Shown one piece after another: positions 9,671-17,294 of a stretch of DNA of 35,802 nucleotides. Source of the stretch: Bacteroidaceae bacterium (GTDB lineage Bacteria; Bacteroidota; Bacteroidia; Bacteroidales; Bacteroidaceae); assembly GCA_017621515.1 (NCBI GenBank), contig JAGASY010000039.1, positions 1 to 35,802 on the forward strand, given 5' to 3'. Below the pieces are notes generated by a model. It saw only the letters and a list, made by a program, of their open reading frames with translations, was not told the origin of the DNA and did not search any database. Position 1 is the first letter of the stretch; each line of letters begins with the position of its first letter. Position numbers and translations under genes: made by a program.

Positions 9671-9726
9671 TAAAGCGTATCCCGAAATTCAAGAGAAAAT
9701 GAGAATTTCGGGATACGCTTTATTTT
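9671..9726 (+). terminator. Strong terminator of the thi operon (bidirectional)
   Basis: A 20-bp perfect stem pairs 9671-9690 with 9703-9722 around a 12-base loop, followed by TTTTAT. It can also stop transcripts of the converging GH2 gene at 9772. Confidence 0.92.
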
Positions 9727-9771
9727 ATGATTAAGTCCGGTGTGTTTCGATATGTTCCGGTATTTCCAGTT

Positions 9772-11637
9772 CTATTTCTTGGAAGAAAGTATGTGGCAGA
9801 TTGCTTGGTTGATGCTGCGGATGCGTTGTTCATCCATTTTCATCACTTTACGGTCGTAAGTCATAAGTCCATTCACCTCGGTCTCCACATCTGTGGTCTG
9901 AGTATATACAGCAGCTGAATATGCAACCTTAACTCCATCTTTGTCAGCCGTTCCTTTTGCTAAAGACAGTACAGCCTCTCCTTGTTTTACATAAGAATCA
10001 GTAAGTTCCTTGGCATCTTGATAATTCACATAAGTGGTGGCATCGCTTTCAAACCATCTGTGGTTCTTTATGTGGCATCCAAGTCCTCCGTATTCGCCAA
10101 GCACGACAGGGCGGGTGGTGTCATGAAGATACAGCTTAGGCGGACGCGAATAGTCATGAAGGTCGATAAAGTCGCCGCAATGGTAGTGATTGCCTCCGCT
10201 GGCAGAATTTATCAGTCGTGTCGGATCCAATTGACGCGTATATTCGACAACCTCCGGAGTCTTGAATTGTCCCCAAGCCTCGTTGAACGGAGTCCATACG
10301 ACAATGGACGGGTTGGAATAGTGCTGGTTGATGATTTCTTCCCATTCATTCTTAAATGCCGCTTCTGTTTCTGCTGAGTGGCTTCCGTGTTTTTGTCCTG
10401 ACCATCTGTTTGCTTCCCAATATTCGTCACTGCGTCCGATGGACGGCATGTCCTGCCAGACGAGAAGTCCTATGCTGTCGCAAAAATAATACCAGCGAGC
10501 AGGTTCCACTTTCATGTGTTTGCGTATCATGTTGTAGCCCCAATCCTTTGTCTTCTGTACATCAAAGAGCAATGCCTCGTCAGTAGGAGCCGTGTAAAGT
10601 CCGTCGGGCCAATATCCTTGGTCAAGCGGACCGAAATGAAACAAATCCTCATTGTTGAGTTGCAGTCTCCAGATGCCTTCGCGGTTTTGAGCCATTGAGA
10701 TTTTACGCATGGCTGTATAGCTTTCCACTCTGTCTGTTTGTTGTTTCCTTGAAGTGAGGGTTGCGGTGATATGATAGAGGTTGGGAGTGTCCGGAGTCCA
10801 CAGTTCCGGCTTTTTTACATTGAGTATGAGAGGCATTCCAGCGGATGCACTGGCTGTAGCCACGGTACGACCATTGCGGGAAAGTGTCACCTCAATGCGG
10901 TCTGTCGAAGGAGTCGTACCGATGGTGGTGGTCTCAATGATAAAACGGTTGTTGTCGAGATCTGGAGTTGTACGAATGTCGGAGATATATTGAGGACTCA
11001 CCGGTTCGAGCCATACAGTCTGCCAGATGCCGCTGACAGAAGTGTACCAGATTGTTCCCGGACCTCCGGGATTTCTGCGTTGTTTCCCTACCGGCTGAAT
11101 CTTCTCGTCCGTAGAGTCCAGCACTTTGACTGTCAATACATTCTCTCCTTTTCTGAGATAAGGAGTGATGTCTGCCGAGAAAGCGGTGAAGCCACCTGTG
11201 TGCTCTGTGGCTTTGATGCCGTTGACATAAACCGTTGCATGGTAATCTACAGCTCCGAAATGCAACAGTATATTTTTGTTGTCCCAGTTCGAAGGAATGT
11301 TGAATGTGCGCTGATACCATAGTGCTTGTCCCTTATCAAGATTTCTCATGACTCCTGATAGGCTTGATTCTAAAGGAAACGGTACGAGTATTTCTCCGTC
11401 GAATCGAGTGGGGCAAAGAGCCTCTTCTTCGGCTATGGCATATTGCCACAAGCCGTTAAGATTCTTCCATTCCGTCCTTGTAAGCATGGGACGAGGATAT
11501 TCCGGCAAGGGATTCTCTGGGTTCACTTGTTCTGCCCAAGGGGTCTTTATTTTGTCTCCGGCAGGTTTCCATGTCGTGTCTTGAGCCTTTAGGATGGTTC
11601 CAGACAATAGGGAAAGAATAAAAATTAATGTTTTCAT
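9772..11637 (-). CDS. Secreted glycoside hydrolase family 2 protein
   Basis: This 621-aa GH2 enzyme has a signal peptide (about 1-18, ending LKAQ). A sugar-binding jelly-roll follows (about 30-210, with ALWYQRTF and YVNGIKATEHTGGF), then an Ig-like domain (about 215-310) and a TIM barrel (about 315-610). The acid/base is placed at E453 in PFNEAWGQ and the nucleophile at E515 in VLGEYGGLG. The short form, without the extra C-terminal domains of LacZ-type enzymes, is common in Bacteroidetes. Substrate cannot be read from sequence; beta-galactosidase-like activity is possible but unproven. No SusC/SusD neighbours are present. A minus-strand TATTTTTG box lies 45 bases upstream. Confidence 0.9.
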   Translation of the reverse strand: MKTLIFILSLLSGTILKAQDTTWKPAGDKIKTPWAEQVNPENPLPEYPRPMLTRTEWKNLNGLWQYAIAEEEALCPTRFDGEILVPFPLESSLSGVMRNLDKGQALWYQRTFNIPSNWDNKNILLHFGAVDYHATVYVNGIKATEHTGGFTAFSADITPYLRKGENVLTVKVLDSTDEKIQPVGKQRRNPGGPGTIWYTSVSGIWQTVWLEPVSPQYISDIRTTPDLDNNRFIIETTTIGTTPSTDRIEVTLSRNGRTVATASASAGMPLILNVKKPELWTPDTPNLYHITATLTSRKQQTDRVESYTAMRKISMAQNREGIWRLQLNNEDLFHFGPLDQGYWPDGLYTAPTDEALLFDVQKTKDWGYNMIRKHMKVEPARWYYFCDSIGLLVWQDMPSIGRSDEYWEANRWSGQKHGSHSAETEAAFKNEWEEIINQHYSNPSIVVWTPFNEAWGQFKTPEVVEYTRQLDPTRLINSASGGNHYHCGDFIDLHDYSRPPKLYLHDTTRPVVLGEYGGLGCHIKNHRWFESDATTYVNYQDAKELTDSYVKQGEAVLSLAKGTADKDGVKVAYSAAVYTQTTDVETEVNGLMTYDRKVMKMDEQRIRSINQAICHILSSKK

Positions 11638-11681
11638 ATTCGTATTTGTTTTGGACTATAAAAAAGAAAAACCATTCTTTG

Positions 11682-11689
11682 CAAAAATA
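11682..11689 (-). promoter_or_regulatory. Promoter -7 box (TATTTTTG) for the GH2 gene
   Basis: TATTTTTG on the minus strand precedes the GH2 start at 11637 by 44 bases. It diverges from the HMA-protein promoter at 11776. Confidence 0.5.
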
Positions 11690-11775
11690 ATCATTTTATG
11701 GACAATTTCAACCTTTTGTGCTTATTGATTTAAAGAAAACTTTCCCTTCAGAAATGAAACTTTCTCTTTTTGGTG

Positions 11776-11783
11776 TAACTTTG
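11776..11783 (+). promoter_or_regulatory. Promoter -7 box (TAACTTTG) for the HMA-domain protein
   Basis: TAACTTTG followed by C matches the Bacteroidetes -7 consensus, 39 bases before the start at 11823. Confidence 0.6.
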
Positions 11784-11822
11784 CAGCCGGATGATGAACA
11801 AATCAATAAAAGCAAAAAATAG

Positions 11823-12167
11823 ATGAAACGTATAGCCCTTATTTGTTTTGCGGTGATTGTATGTAGTGCTTCTGCATTCGCAAAACATCTGAAAGTACTT
11901 GTTGTCAAGACTTCACCGGAAATGTATTGTGAGAAATGTGAAAAGAAAGTCAAGTCAAGCATCAAGCTTGTCAAAGGCACAAAGCTTATTGCCTCTGATT
12001 TGAAAAACAAGACTGTGACGATAACATACGATGCGGACAAGTCATCGACCGAAGATTATCTTTCGGCCTTTGAGAAAATAGGATACAAAGCAAAGATACT
12101 ATCCGATAAGGCTGCCCCGAAGAAGAGGCATGCTGTCGATGGAGTGAGTTCCGCTTCGGCAAGATAA
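11823..12167 (+). CDS. Secreted heavy-metal-associated (HMA) domain protein
   Basis: This 114-aa protein has a signal peptide (about 1-20, ending AFA) and one HMA ferredoxin-like domain (about 23-92). The metal-binding motif is MYCEKC (C36 and C39), equivalent to MxCxxC of copper/zinc chaperones. The body contains the typical VKGTK and KTVTITYDADK strands. The tail (95-114) is Lys/Ser/Ala-rich and probably disordered. It stands alone, with no P-type ATPase or regulator adjacent, so a periplasmic metal-binding or mercuric-transport-like role is only inferred. Confidence 0.85.
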   Translation: MKRIALICFAVIVCSASAFAKHLKVLVVKTSPEMYCEKCEKKVKSSIKLVKGTKLIASDLKNKTVTITYDADKSSTEDYLSAFEKIGYKAKILSDKAAPKKRHAVDGVSSASAR

Positions 12168-12202
12168 ATGGTTTGTGAAAGCCTTTCAACTGAAAAAGTG
12201 AA

Positions 12203-12252
12203 AAGGAAACAATGGCAAAAGCGTCATGTACTGCTTTTGCCATTGTTTCCTT
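12203..12252. terminator. Bidirectional terminator between HMA and Lrp genes
   Basis: A perfect 20-bp stem pairs 12203-12222 with 12233-12252 around a ten-base loop. It lies between two converging genes (stops at 12167 and 12259). Confidence 0.9.
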
Positions 12253-12258
12253 CTATAA

Positions 12259-12768
12259 TTATAATAATGTATCCTCTTCTTCGTATTCTTCCTCCTCTTC
12301 ACGGCTCCAGTCCGGTATCGGAATCTGACGCTTTATGGCCTCGTTAAAGGATATGATGGTTTCAGAACGACTCAATCCGAGCGGTTGCAACTTGTCGTGT
12401 ATGATGGTCAATAAGTCATGGTTGTTACGCGCATAAATCTTGATGAACATGTCATACACTCCCGTAGTATAGTGGCATTCTACCACCTGCGGAATTTTTG
12501 CAAGAGCAGCGGCAACGGAGTCGAATGAACTCGGGTCTTTCAGAAAAAGACCAATGTAAGCACATGTCTCATATCCAATCTTTTCAGGATTAAGTATGTA
12601 ATTGGAGCCTTGGATTATTCCAAGTTTCGTCAGTTTTTGTATCCTCTGATGTATGGCGGCACCGGAAACATTACATGCACGTGCGACTTCAAGAAAAGGA
12701 ACACGTGCATTATCTGCAATCATATCTAAAATCTGTTTGTCGAGTGAATCTAAAAGATGCTGTCCCAT
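12259..12768 (-). CDS. Lrp/AsnC-family transcriptional regulator
   Basis: This 169-aa protein has the Lrp/AsnC layout. An N-terminal helix-turn-helix spans about 5-55 (LDSLDKQILDMIADNARVPF, then VSGAAIHQRIQKL). A C-terminal RAM ligand-binding ferredoxin fold follows at about 65-145 (ECHYTTGVYDMFIKI). The end is an unusual acidic tail, EEEEEYEEED, just before the stop. Such proteins sense amino acids or related small molecules. No adjacent target operon is obvious. A minus-strand TATATTTG box lies 39 bases upstream, giving a short leader. Confidence 0.93.
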   Translation of the reverse strand: MGQHLLDSLDKQILDMIADNARVPFLEVARACNVSGAAIHQRIQKLTKLGIIQGSNYILNPEKIGYETCAYIGLFLKDPSSFDSVAAALAKIPQVVECHYTTGVYDMFIKIYARNNHDLLTIIHDKLQPLGLSRSETIISFNEAIKRQIPIPDWSREEEEEYEEEDTLL

Positions 12769-12807
12769 AAATGGATTTTATTGTTTTGTTATTATATTAG
12801 TCTTGTG

Positions 12808-12815
12808 CAAATATA
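12808..12815 (-). promoter_or_regulatory. Promoter -7 box (TATATTTG) for the Lrp/AsnC gene
   Basis: TATATTTG followed by CAC on the minus strand matches the Bacteroidetes -7 consensus upstream of the start at 12768. Confidence 0.55.
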
Positions 12816-12819
12816 CATA

Positions 12820-13397
12820 AAATAGAAATAAGAGCCGAATAAAATTGTAAGAATGACAAACAAAATAATAGAGATTATGTGATGGAAAGTGCAAAAATAG
12901 AGATGCGGTTTCTTTATGTTTATTGGGAAAATAGGAAACAGTTTTTAAGTTGATTTTTTTGATGAATATATTCAACAGACTTTTCTACTTAATGTGTTAA
13001 AAAAGATATACTTTGTGCAGTTCCCAATTTGACAAAATGATATTTTCGTCCAAAACGAAGATTTAACACTTCGAGTGATTTTTTGTAGGGGATGGAGAGA
13101 CGAAAAAAAATAGCTTGAAGATAACATGTTGAAAATCAGTAAAATATAAAATTTTTCAAAATGCTCAGAAAAACGTGCTGGACATAATTTTTTGATTATT
13201 TTCTGTGTTTTGGTAATTTGTTGATTATTAATATGTTATAGTAAAATTTACCGTTCTAACCCTCAAATCGCACTTCAAATCCACTCATTTTTGAGTTCTT
13301 GTTCAGATACTCTTACAAAGCTGCAAATTACAAACTTCTTAACATTTTCGCTGAGGTCCATTGTCTCTTTTTCCGCTTCCTACTGTTTTTTTATTTT
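12820..13397. other. AT-rich gene-free stretch
   Basis: No credible coding sequence is seen on either strand. The stretch holds small hairpins, such as CGAAG/CTTCG at about 13056-13073 and ACTCA/TGAGT near 13282. A weak promoter-like ATACTTTG lies near 13009-13016. Part of it may belong to the repeat that follows, but this cannot be judged because the matching part of copy A is outside the window. A small RNA is possible but unsupported. Confidence 0.5.
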
Positions 13398-13495
13398 CAG
13401 CGTACTGTTTTGAAATTTTCAGCGCACAGAAAATAAAAAAGCAGCGCACAGCAAATAAAATTGCAGTGCGCTGGAAATTTGACGACAGTGCGCTG
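13398..13495. repeat. Five-unit palindromic-core array with exact 22-bp period
   Basis: Ten-base cores start at 13398, 13420, 13442, 13464 and 13486. The first three read CAGCGTACTG, CAGCGCACAG and CAGCGCACAG. The last two read CAGTGCGCTG, which is the reverse complement of the idealised first form. Spacers are 12 bases and AT-rich. The last two cores align with the two at the start of repeat copy A. This is not a CRISPR: the cores are too short and the spacers similar and AT-rich. Confidence 0.85.
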
Positions 13496-13824
13496 GAAAT
13501 TTGAAAACTTAGTAGTTTTTTTCAAAAGACTCTTCGCTGAAAATAAATAAATGTAAAAGAGCCGCTCTAAAACGAAACACTATTTCACAATTCACTGAGG
13601 CTTCCCGAAATGCGCATAGAATCCCCATTCTGCGAGGAAAGTTCGTCGCGCTTCATTTTGGAGCGTTCCAGAGGGCTTGAAAATTTAACATTTGGCAAAA
13701 TCAAAAAGATAACTTTACGGAATAAAATGAATAAATATGAATTAAAACAATGGATTTTATTGTCATTTTGTCAGAAAATAATTTTGTTAAAAAGTGTGTA
13801 TAAAAATTTTTGTTATGGGAGTGT
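13398..13824 (+). repeat. Dispersed repeat, copy B (most complete)
   Basis: From 13454 onward this matches copy A at 1-372, and its 3' half matches the reverse complement of 35635-35802. The array at 13398-13495 forms its head. Conserved blocks are AACACTATTTCAC, GCGCTTCATTTTGG with GCGTTCCAGAGGGCTTGAAA, ATTTTGTCAGAAA, and a closing TTTTTGTTATGG. After about 13824 the copies diverge, giving a consistent right edge. Short open frames across it are not supported as genes. Confidence 0.85.
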
Positions 13825-13903
13825 TTTAGGGAATTTTTGTGGCTTTGGACTTTCTAATGTGTAACTCTTTGAAAAAAACAAACGAGTACTTGTCTTTTTT
13901 CTG

Positions 13904-13911
13904 TATCTTTG
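13904..13911 (+). promoter_or_regulatory. Promoter -7 box (TATCTTTG) for rnz
   Basis: TATCTTTG is the only good consensus box upstream of rnz. It would give a long leader of roughly 175 bases, which contains only very short open frames. Confidence 0.4.
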
Positions 13912-14092
13912 TTCTTTGTTTTTTCATGATTGATGAATTGATTTCGTTATGTCGTATATGAGTTGCAGGTTCTGTCGTCTTATTGATTCGGAAAAGATGC
14001 GATGTGTGTCGTGAGGATTTATGTGAAAGGCAAACCTGTGCCATGTTACATATATTATATGAAATCATCATCGAAATAATTATAGAAACAGA

Positions 14093-15007
14093 ATGGAGAA
14101 ATTTGAAGTAAATATTTTAGGATGTGGCAGTGCATTGCCTACAATACAGCATCTGGGATCTATGCAAGTGGTCAATGTGAGGGATAAGCTTTATATGATT
14201 GATTGTGCGGAAGGTGCACAACTTCAACTCCGTAAGAGTAGGCTTTCCTTTTCTAAGATAAACAATATCTTTATATCGCATATCCATGGCGACCATTGTT
14301 TTGGACTGATAGGACTCATTTCGACTTTCTCGCTTTTGGGACGTACAGCTACGTTGAATGTGTATGGTCCCTCGGAACTGAGGACCATCCTGTTGAGTCA
14401 GCTTCATTGGTTCTGTCCTCGGATGGATTATAGAGTTGAAATACACACGATAGACACAAAGCAGCATGCAATGATTTTTGAAGATAAATCTGTGGAAGTA
14501 TATACGATTCCGCAGAAGCACAGAGTGGATTGTTGCGGATTCTTATTTAAAGAAAAACAGGGGCTTCCGCATATCAAACGGGATGTAATAGATGCATTTG
14601 GCATTCCTGTATGTTATATCAATAATATAAAGCTTGGTATGGACTATGAAATGCCAGATGGAGAAATCATACCCAACCACTTGATGACGATTCCTCCAGA
14701 GCCGGCAAGAAGCTATGCTTACTGCACCGACACCTTGTTCCGCCCTCAAAACGCGGAACTGCTGCAAGGAGTTGACTTACTCTATCACGAAAGTACATTT
14801 TGTAATAAGGATGCGGCATTTGCCAAGAAGACATTCCACTCAACAGCCGGACAGGCTGGTGAGATGGCGGCTTTGTGCAATGTAAAGAAGCTGGTCATAG
14901 GGCATTTTTCTGCCAGATATAAAAGTGAGAATATTCTTTTGGAAGAGGCAAAGCAAAAGTTTGAAAACACGATTCTTGCAAAGGAAAATTTGTGCATAAC
15001 GATTTAA
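14093..15007 (+). CDS. rnz: Ribonuclease Z
   Basis: RNase Z is the metallo-beta-lactamase-fold endonuclease that trims tRNA 3' ends. The 304-aa product has the usual bacterial short-form length. The zinc motif is HIHGDH (H63, H65, D67, H68), preceded by the characteristic GCGSALPT start and followed by SYAYCTDT and the late HESTF and IGHFSARY segments that supply the remaining metal and phosphate ligands. It follows repeat copy B and precedes a separately promoted small secreted protein. Confidence 0.95.
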   Translation: MEKFEVNILGCGSALPTIQHLGSMQVVNVRDKLYMIDCAEGAQLQLRKSRLSFSKINNIFISHIHGDHCFGLIGLISTFSLLGRTATLNVYGPSELRTILLSQLHWFCPRMDYRVEIHTIDTKQHAMIFEDKSVEVYTIPQKHRVDCCGFLFKEKQGLPHIKRDVIDAFGIPVCYINNIKLGMDYEMPDGEIIPNHLMTIPPEPARSYAYCTDTLFRPQNAELLQGVDLLYHESTFCNKDAAFAKKTFHSTAGQAGEMAALCNVKKLVIGHFSARYKSENILLEEAKQKFENTILAKENLCITI

Positions 15008-15031
15008 AACGATAAAAATTATCTTGTAAGC

Positions 15032-15062
15032 TTGTTTTTTTCGATAAAGAAATTTATATTTG
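15032..15062 (+). promoter_or_regulatory. Promoter of the small secreted protein (-33 TTG, -7 TATATTTG)
   Basis: TATATTTG at 15055-15062 is preceded by TTG at 15032-15034 with a spacer of 20 bases, matching both Bacteroidetes promoter elements. Confidence 0.6.
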
Positions 15063-15086
15063 CATCGTAATGTAAAAGGATGGTAT

Positions 15087-15398
15087 ATGATAAAGAAACT
15101 ACTTATATTGATAATGGCATCATTTGTATTTGCAATACCGTCTATTGCAATGGATGATGATAATCAAAGGACTGATATGGAGAATGAGCCACATCAGATA
15201 ACCATAACAGTCGTTGAATCGACTATACATATAAAGAATGCGTCACAGATGGTTCTGGAAGTATATAATGTAGCCGGAATAAAAGTGAGCACTCAAAGAA
15301 TAGACAGCCAAGACAAGACGATTGAGTTGAATAACTTGTCGAAAGGTTGCTATCTTCTCAAGATAGGCAAAATTGTGCGTAAGGTGTATTTGCGATGA
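15087..15398 (+). CDS. Small secreted protein with C-terminal sorting-like (Por/DUF3244-like) domain
   Basis: The 103-aa product begins with a signal peptide (MIKKLLILIMASFVFAIPSI) and a short acidic linker. Nearly all the rest is a beta-sandwich tail with LEVYNVAGIKVSTQRI and LSKGCYLLKIG, ending KVYLR. This pattern is typical of type IX secretion sorting domains and the related DUF3244 family, here without any visible cargo domain. I chose the ATG at 15087 because an upstream in-frame TTG at 15060 falls inside the promoter box. Function unknown; it may be a surface or periplasmic beta-protein or a remnant of a larger secreted protein. Confidence 0.75.
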   Translation: MIKKLLILIMASFVFAIPSIAMDDDNQRTDMENEPHQITITVVESTIHIKNASQMVLEVYNVAGIKVSTQRIDSQDKTIELNNLSKGCYLLKIGKIVRKVYLR

Positions 15399-15455
15399 AA
15401 AGAGCCTGAATGTGCAGGTCTTTTCTTGTTTAATATATTACGGATAAAGATTAAT

Positions 15456-15499
15456 AATCCTTGTTTATATCAGAAATGACGTAAACAAGGATTTTTTTT
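15456..15499 (+). terminator. Terminator after the small secreted protein
   Basis: A 12-bp perfect stem pairs 15456-15467 with 15482-15493 and ends in a run of eight T. A weaker hairpin (CCTG/CAGG with flanking GAAAAG/CTTTTC) sits just after the stop codon. Confidence 0.85.
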
Positions 15500-15505
15500 G
15501 GCATT

Positions 15506-15533
15506 AAACCTTTTGCCAAAAATGAGTCTATTA
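15506..15533 (+). promoter_or_regulatory. Putative ECF-type autoregulated promoter
   Basis: AAACC (15506-15510) and GTCTA (15526-15530) lie 15 bases apart, and no TAnnTTTG box is seen before the sigma gene. From memory, Bacteroidetes ECF genes often have AAC-type -35 and GTCTA-type -10 elements. This is a tentative assignment. Confidence 0.35.
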
Positions 15534-15583
15534 AGAATAACAAGCGGATTGGTAGCTATTGTATCTATATAAAAGGTGATATA

Positions 15584-16129
15584 ATGGAAAAATATAACGA
15601 ACAAGATACGATATTACGACTTCAGAACCCAAGTACACAATTGCAGGCATTCCGGGAAATTGTGGACAGGTATAGCCAGCCTCTTTACTGGCATATAAGG
15701 CGGATGGTCATTTATCATGAGGATGCGGATGATGTGCTGCAGAACACATTCATAAAGGCTTGGAGCAATATTTCCAGTTTCAGAGGTGAATCTAAGATTT
15801 CTACTTGGCTGTATAGGATTGCATATAATGAGAGTCTGACATTTCTGAGTCGTGTACATCAGTCTGTATCCATTGATGATGCGGGAGAAAATCTTTGCGA
15901 ATCTTTGGAAAGTGACAGATATTTCGATGGAGACAAGGTGCAGGCTATGCTGCAGGAAGCGGTCAGCACGCTACCGGACAAACAGAGGGCTGTTTTTAAT
16001 ATGAAATATTTCAAAGAAATGAAATATGAGGAGATGGCGGAGATTTTTGGAACCAGTGTGGGTGCGCTGAAGGCTTCGTATCATCATGCGGTAAAAAAAA
16101 TTGAGGCTTTTTTCAGTGAAAGGGATTAA
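15584..16129 (+). CDS. ECF (sigma-70 family group 4) RNA polymerase sigma factor
   Basis: This 181-aa protein has the two ECF domains. Sigma-2 spans about 20-90 (DADDVLQNTFIKAWSNI, then STWLYRIAYNESL). Sigma-4 spans about 125-175 (LPDKQRAVFNMKYFKEMKYE, then GTSVGALKASYHHAVKKI). It recruits RNA polymerase to a small regulon in response to an envelope signal. It heads a three-gene module with a single-pass membrane protein 48 bases downstream and a secreted helical protein after that, an arrangement like sigma / anti-sigma / periplasmic sensor. The exact ECF subgroup cannot be assigned by eye. Confidence 0.95.
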   Translation: MEKYNEQDTILRLQNPSTQLQAFREIVDRYSQPLYWHIRRMVIYHEDADDVLQNTFIKAWSNISSFRGESKISTWLYRIAYNESLTFLSRVHQSVSIDDAGENLCESLESDRYFDGDKVQAMLQEAVSTLPDKQRAVFNMKYFKEMKYEEMAEIFGTSVGALKASYHHAVKKIEAFFSERD

Positions 16130-16177
16130 ACCTTTTTGTAGTTATGAAATCTAACAAATAAACAAAAATACCGGTTT

Positions 16178-16558
16178 ATGATAAAGGAAGAGGAAAATAT
16201 TTTACGGAGATTTGGTAAGGAAGAGCCGTTTACTGTTCCTGAAGGTTATTTTGATGATTTGACGGAGCGTATAATGGATGTTCTGCCGAAAAAGGAAATA
16301 CCGTTTGCCGTGGAGCGTCGGAAGAAGCGTCGTATGAACATGCGCTTGATAGGATGGTGCTCTGTAGCAGCTGCGTGCATTGCGTGTGTCGCGTTCTTTT
16401 ATACTAAAGATATGGTACCGGAAAAGACGACAAATGTGCCGGAACTATATACAGAAGAGACTTATGAGTATGATGATGAATATCAGGAAGATGTCATGAA
16501 CTATGCCATGCTTGGTCATGAAGATGTATATTGTTATTTGTCCGGTATAGGATTCTGA
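16178..16558 (+). CDS. Single-pass membrane protein, probable anti-sigma factor
   Basis: The 126-aa protein has a cytoplasmic N-terminal part with the FTVPEGYFDDL motif (18-28). This is followed by a basic stretch (47-56), one transmembrane helix (about 57-75) and an acidic external tail rich in Glu, Tyr and Asp, ending VYCYLSGIGF. The VPEGYF-type N-terminus recurs in short Bacteroidetes membrane proteins encoded next to ECF sigma genes. Position and topology suggest it holds the sigma factor at the membrane. It lacks a recognisable zinc-binding ZAS motif, so the anti-sigma role is inferred. Confidence 0.75.
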   Translation: MIKEEENILRRFGKEEPFTVPEGYFDDLTERIMDVLPKKEIPFAVERRKKRRMNMRLIGWCSVAAACIACVAFFYTKDMVPEKTTNVPELYTEETYEYDDEYQEDVMNYAMLGHEDVYCYLSGIGF

Positions 16559-16601
16559 CGGTTTCGTCCTGAGTGTAATGCCACTTATATGAATAAATAA
16601 A

Positions 16602-17108
16602 ATGAGTAATATGAGAAGATTTATATTGTTTTTGGTTGCTGTACTGACAATTGGATGTTTGCAGGCACAGCGTACAGGTGGGTCTGACAACCGGAGAAAG
16701 TTTTCTCCTGAAGATTTTAAACGGAAAATGGAGACTTTCATCACTAAACATGCGGGTCTGACACAGCAGGAAGGGCAAAGTTTTTATCCTTTGCTTCATG
16801 AAATGCTGGAAAAACAGCATAAGTTTATGGATAGGCAAAGAGATTTGATGAGAAAAGGCAAAGATGATTTGTCAGAGGATGAATATGAAAAAATTATAGA
16901 GGAGGTTACCGCTTTGGAAATCGAGAACAAGAAGATAGAGAAGTCGTATTACAAGAAATTTCATACTGTATTAAGTTGGAAAAAAATTCATAAGGTTCGT
17001 CATGCTTTGTTTGAATTTAATATGGAGGCATTGAAAAGGTTTTCGCCACCATGTAATATGAATAACAGAGATAGAACTGTTTTTTCTGGCAAACATGCGA
17101 CCAGATAA
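16602..17108 (+). CDS. Secreted helical protein, Spy/CpxP/CnrX-like
   Basis: The 168-aa product has a signal peptide (about 1-23, ending LQA) and then long amphipathic helices. The segment HAGLTQQEGQSFYPLLHEM resembles the LTxxQ-type repeat of Spy/CpxP periplasmic proteins, and a second similar stretch lies near 80-115. Such proteins act as chaperones or metal/stress sensors. It begins 43 bases after the membrane protein and ends at a terminator, so it is the third member of the sigma module and may be its periplasmic sensor. An alternative start is the ATG at 16611. Confidence 0.75.
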   Translation: MSNMRRFILFLVAVLTIGCLQAQRTGGSDNRRKFSPEDFKRKMETFITKHAGLTQQEGQSFYPLLHEMLEKQHKFMDRQRDLMRKGKDDLSEDEYEKIIEEVTALEIENKKIEKSYYKKFHTVLSWKKIHKVRHALFEFNMEALKRFSPPCNMNNRDRTVFSGKHATR

Positions 17109-17125
17109 ATTGGAAAAAGAATACT

Positions 17126-17174
17126 ACCCTCAATCGAATCATAACTTTGCAGGATTGCGATTGAGGGTTTTTTG
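17126..17174 (+). terminator. Terminator of the ECF module
   Basis: ACCCTCAATCG (17126-17136) pairs with 17158-17168, with an extra AATC/GATT pairing inside, then a run of T. The loop contains a promoter-like TAACTTTG (17142-17149). Confidence 0.8.
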
Positions 17175-17294
17175 TGTCTGCTTTTTGTGTCCGTCAGGTT
17201 GGTTTTCTTGAGCGTTTTACAGCTCAATTTGTACGTTTGTCCGCCTATAATAGACTGTATCTTAATGTCTTCTAACAATAAAAGCGTGAAAAAA

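Noticed and set aside
10771..11322. 183-aa open frame on the plus strand
   Set aside because: It is antisense to the GH2 sugar-binding and Ig-like domains. The composition is that of a shadow frame.
12778..12975. 65-aa open frame on the minus strand, upstream of the Lrp gene
   Set aside because: It covers the Lrp promoter and an AT-rich region, with low-complexity Phe/Ile/Asn/Lys content and no conserved features.
13398..13495. CRISPR array
   Set aside because: Cores are only 10 bases, spacers are 12 bases and similarly AT-rich, orientation changes within the array, and no cas genes are present. The same applies to 28156-28239.
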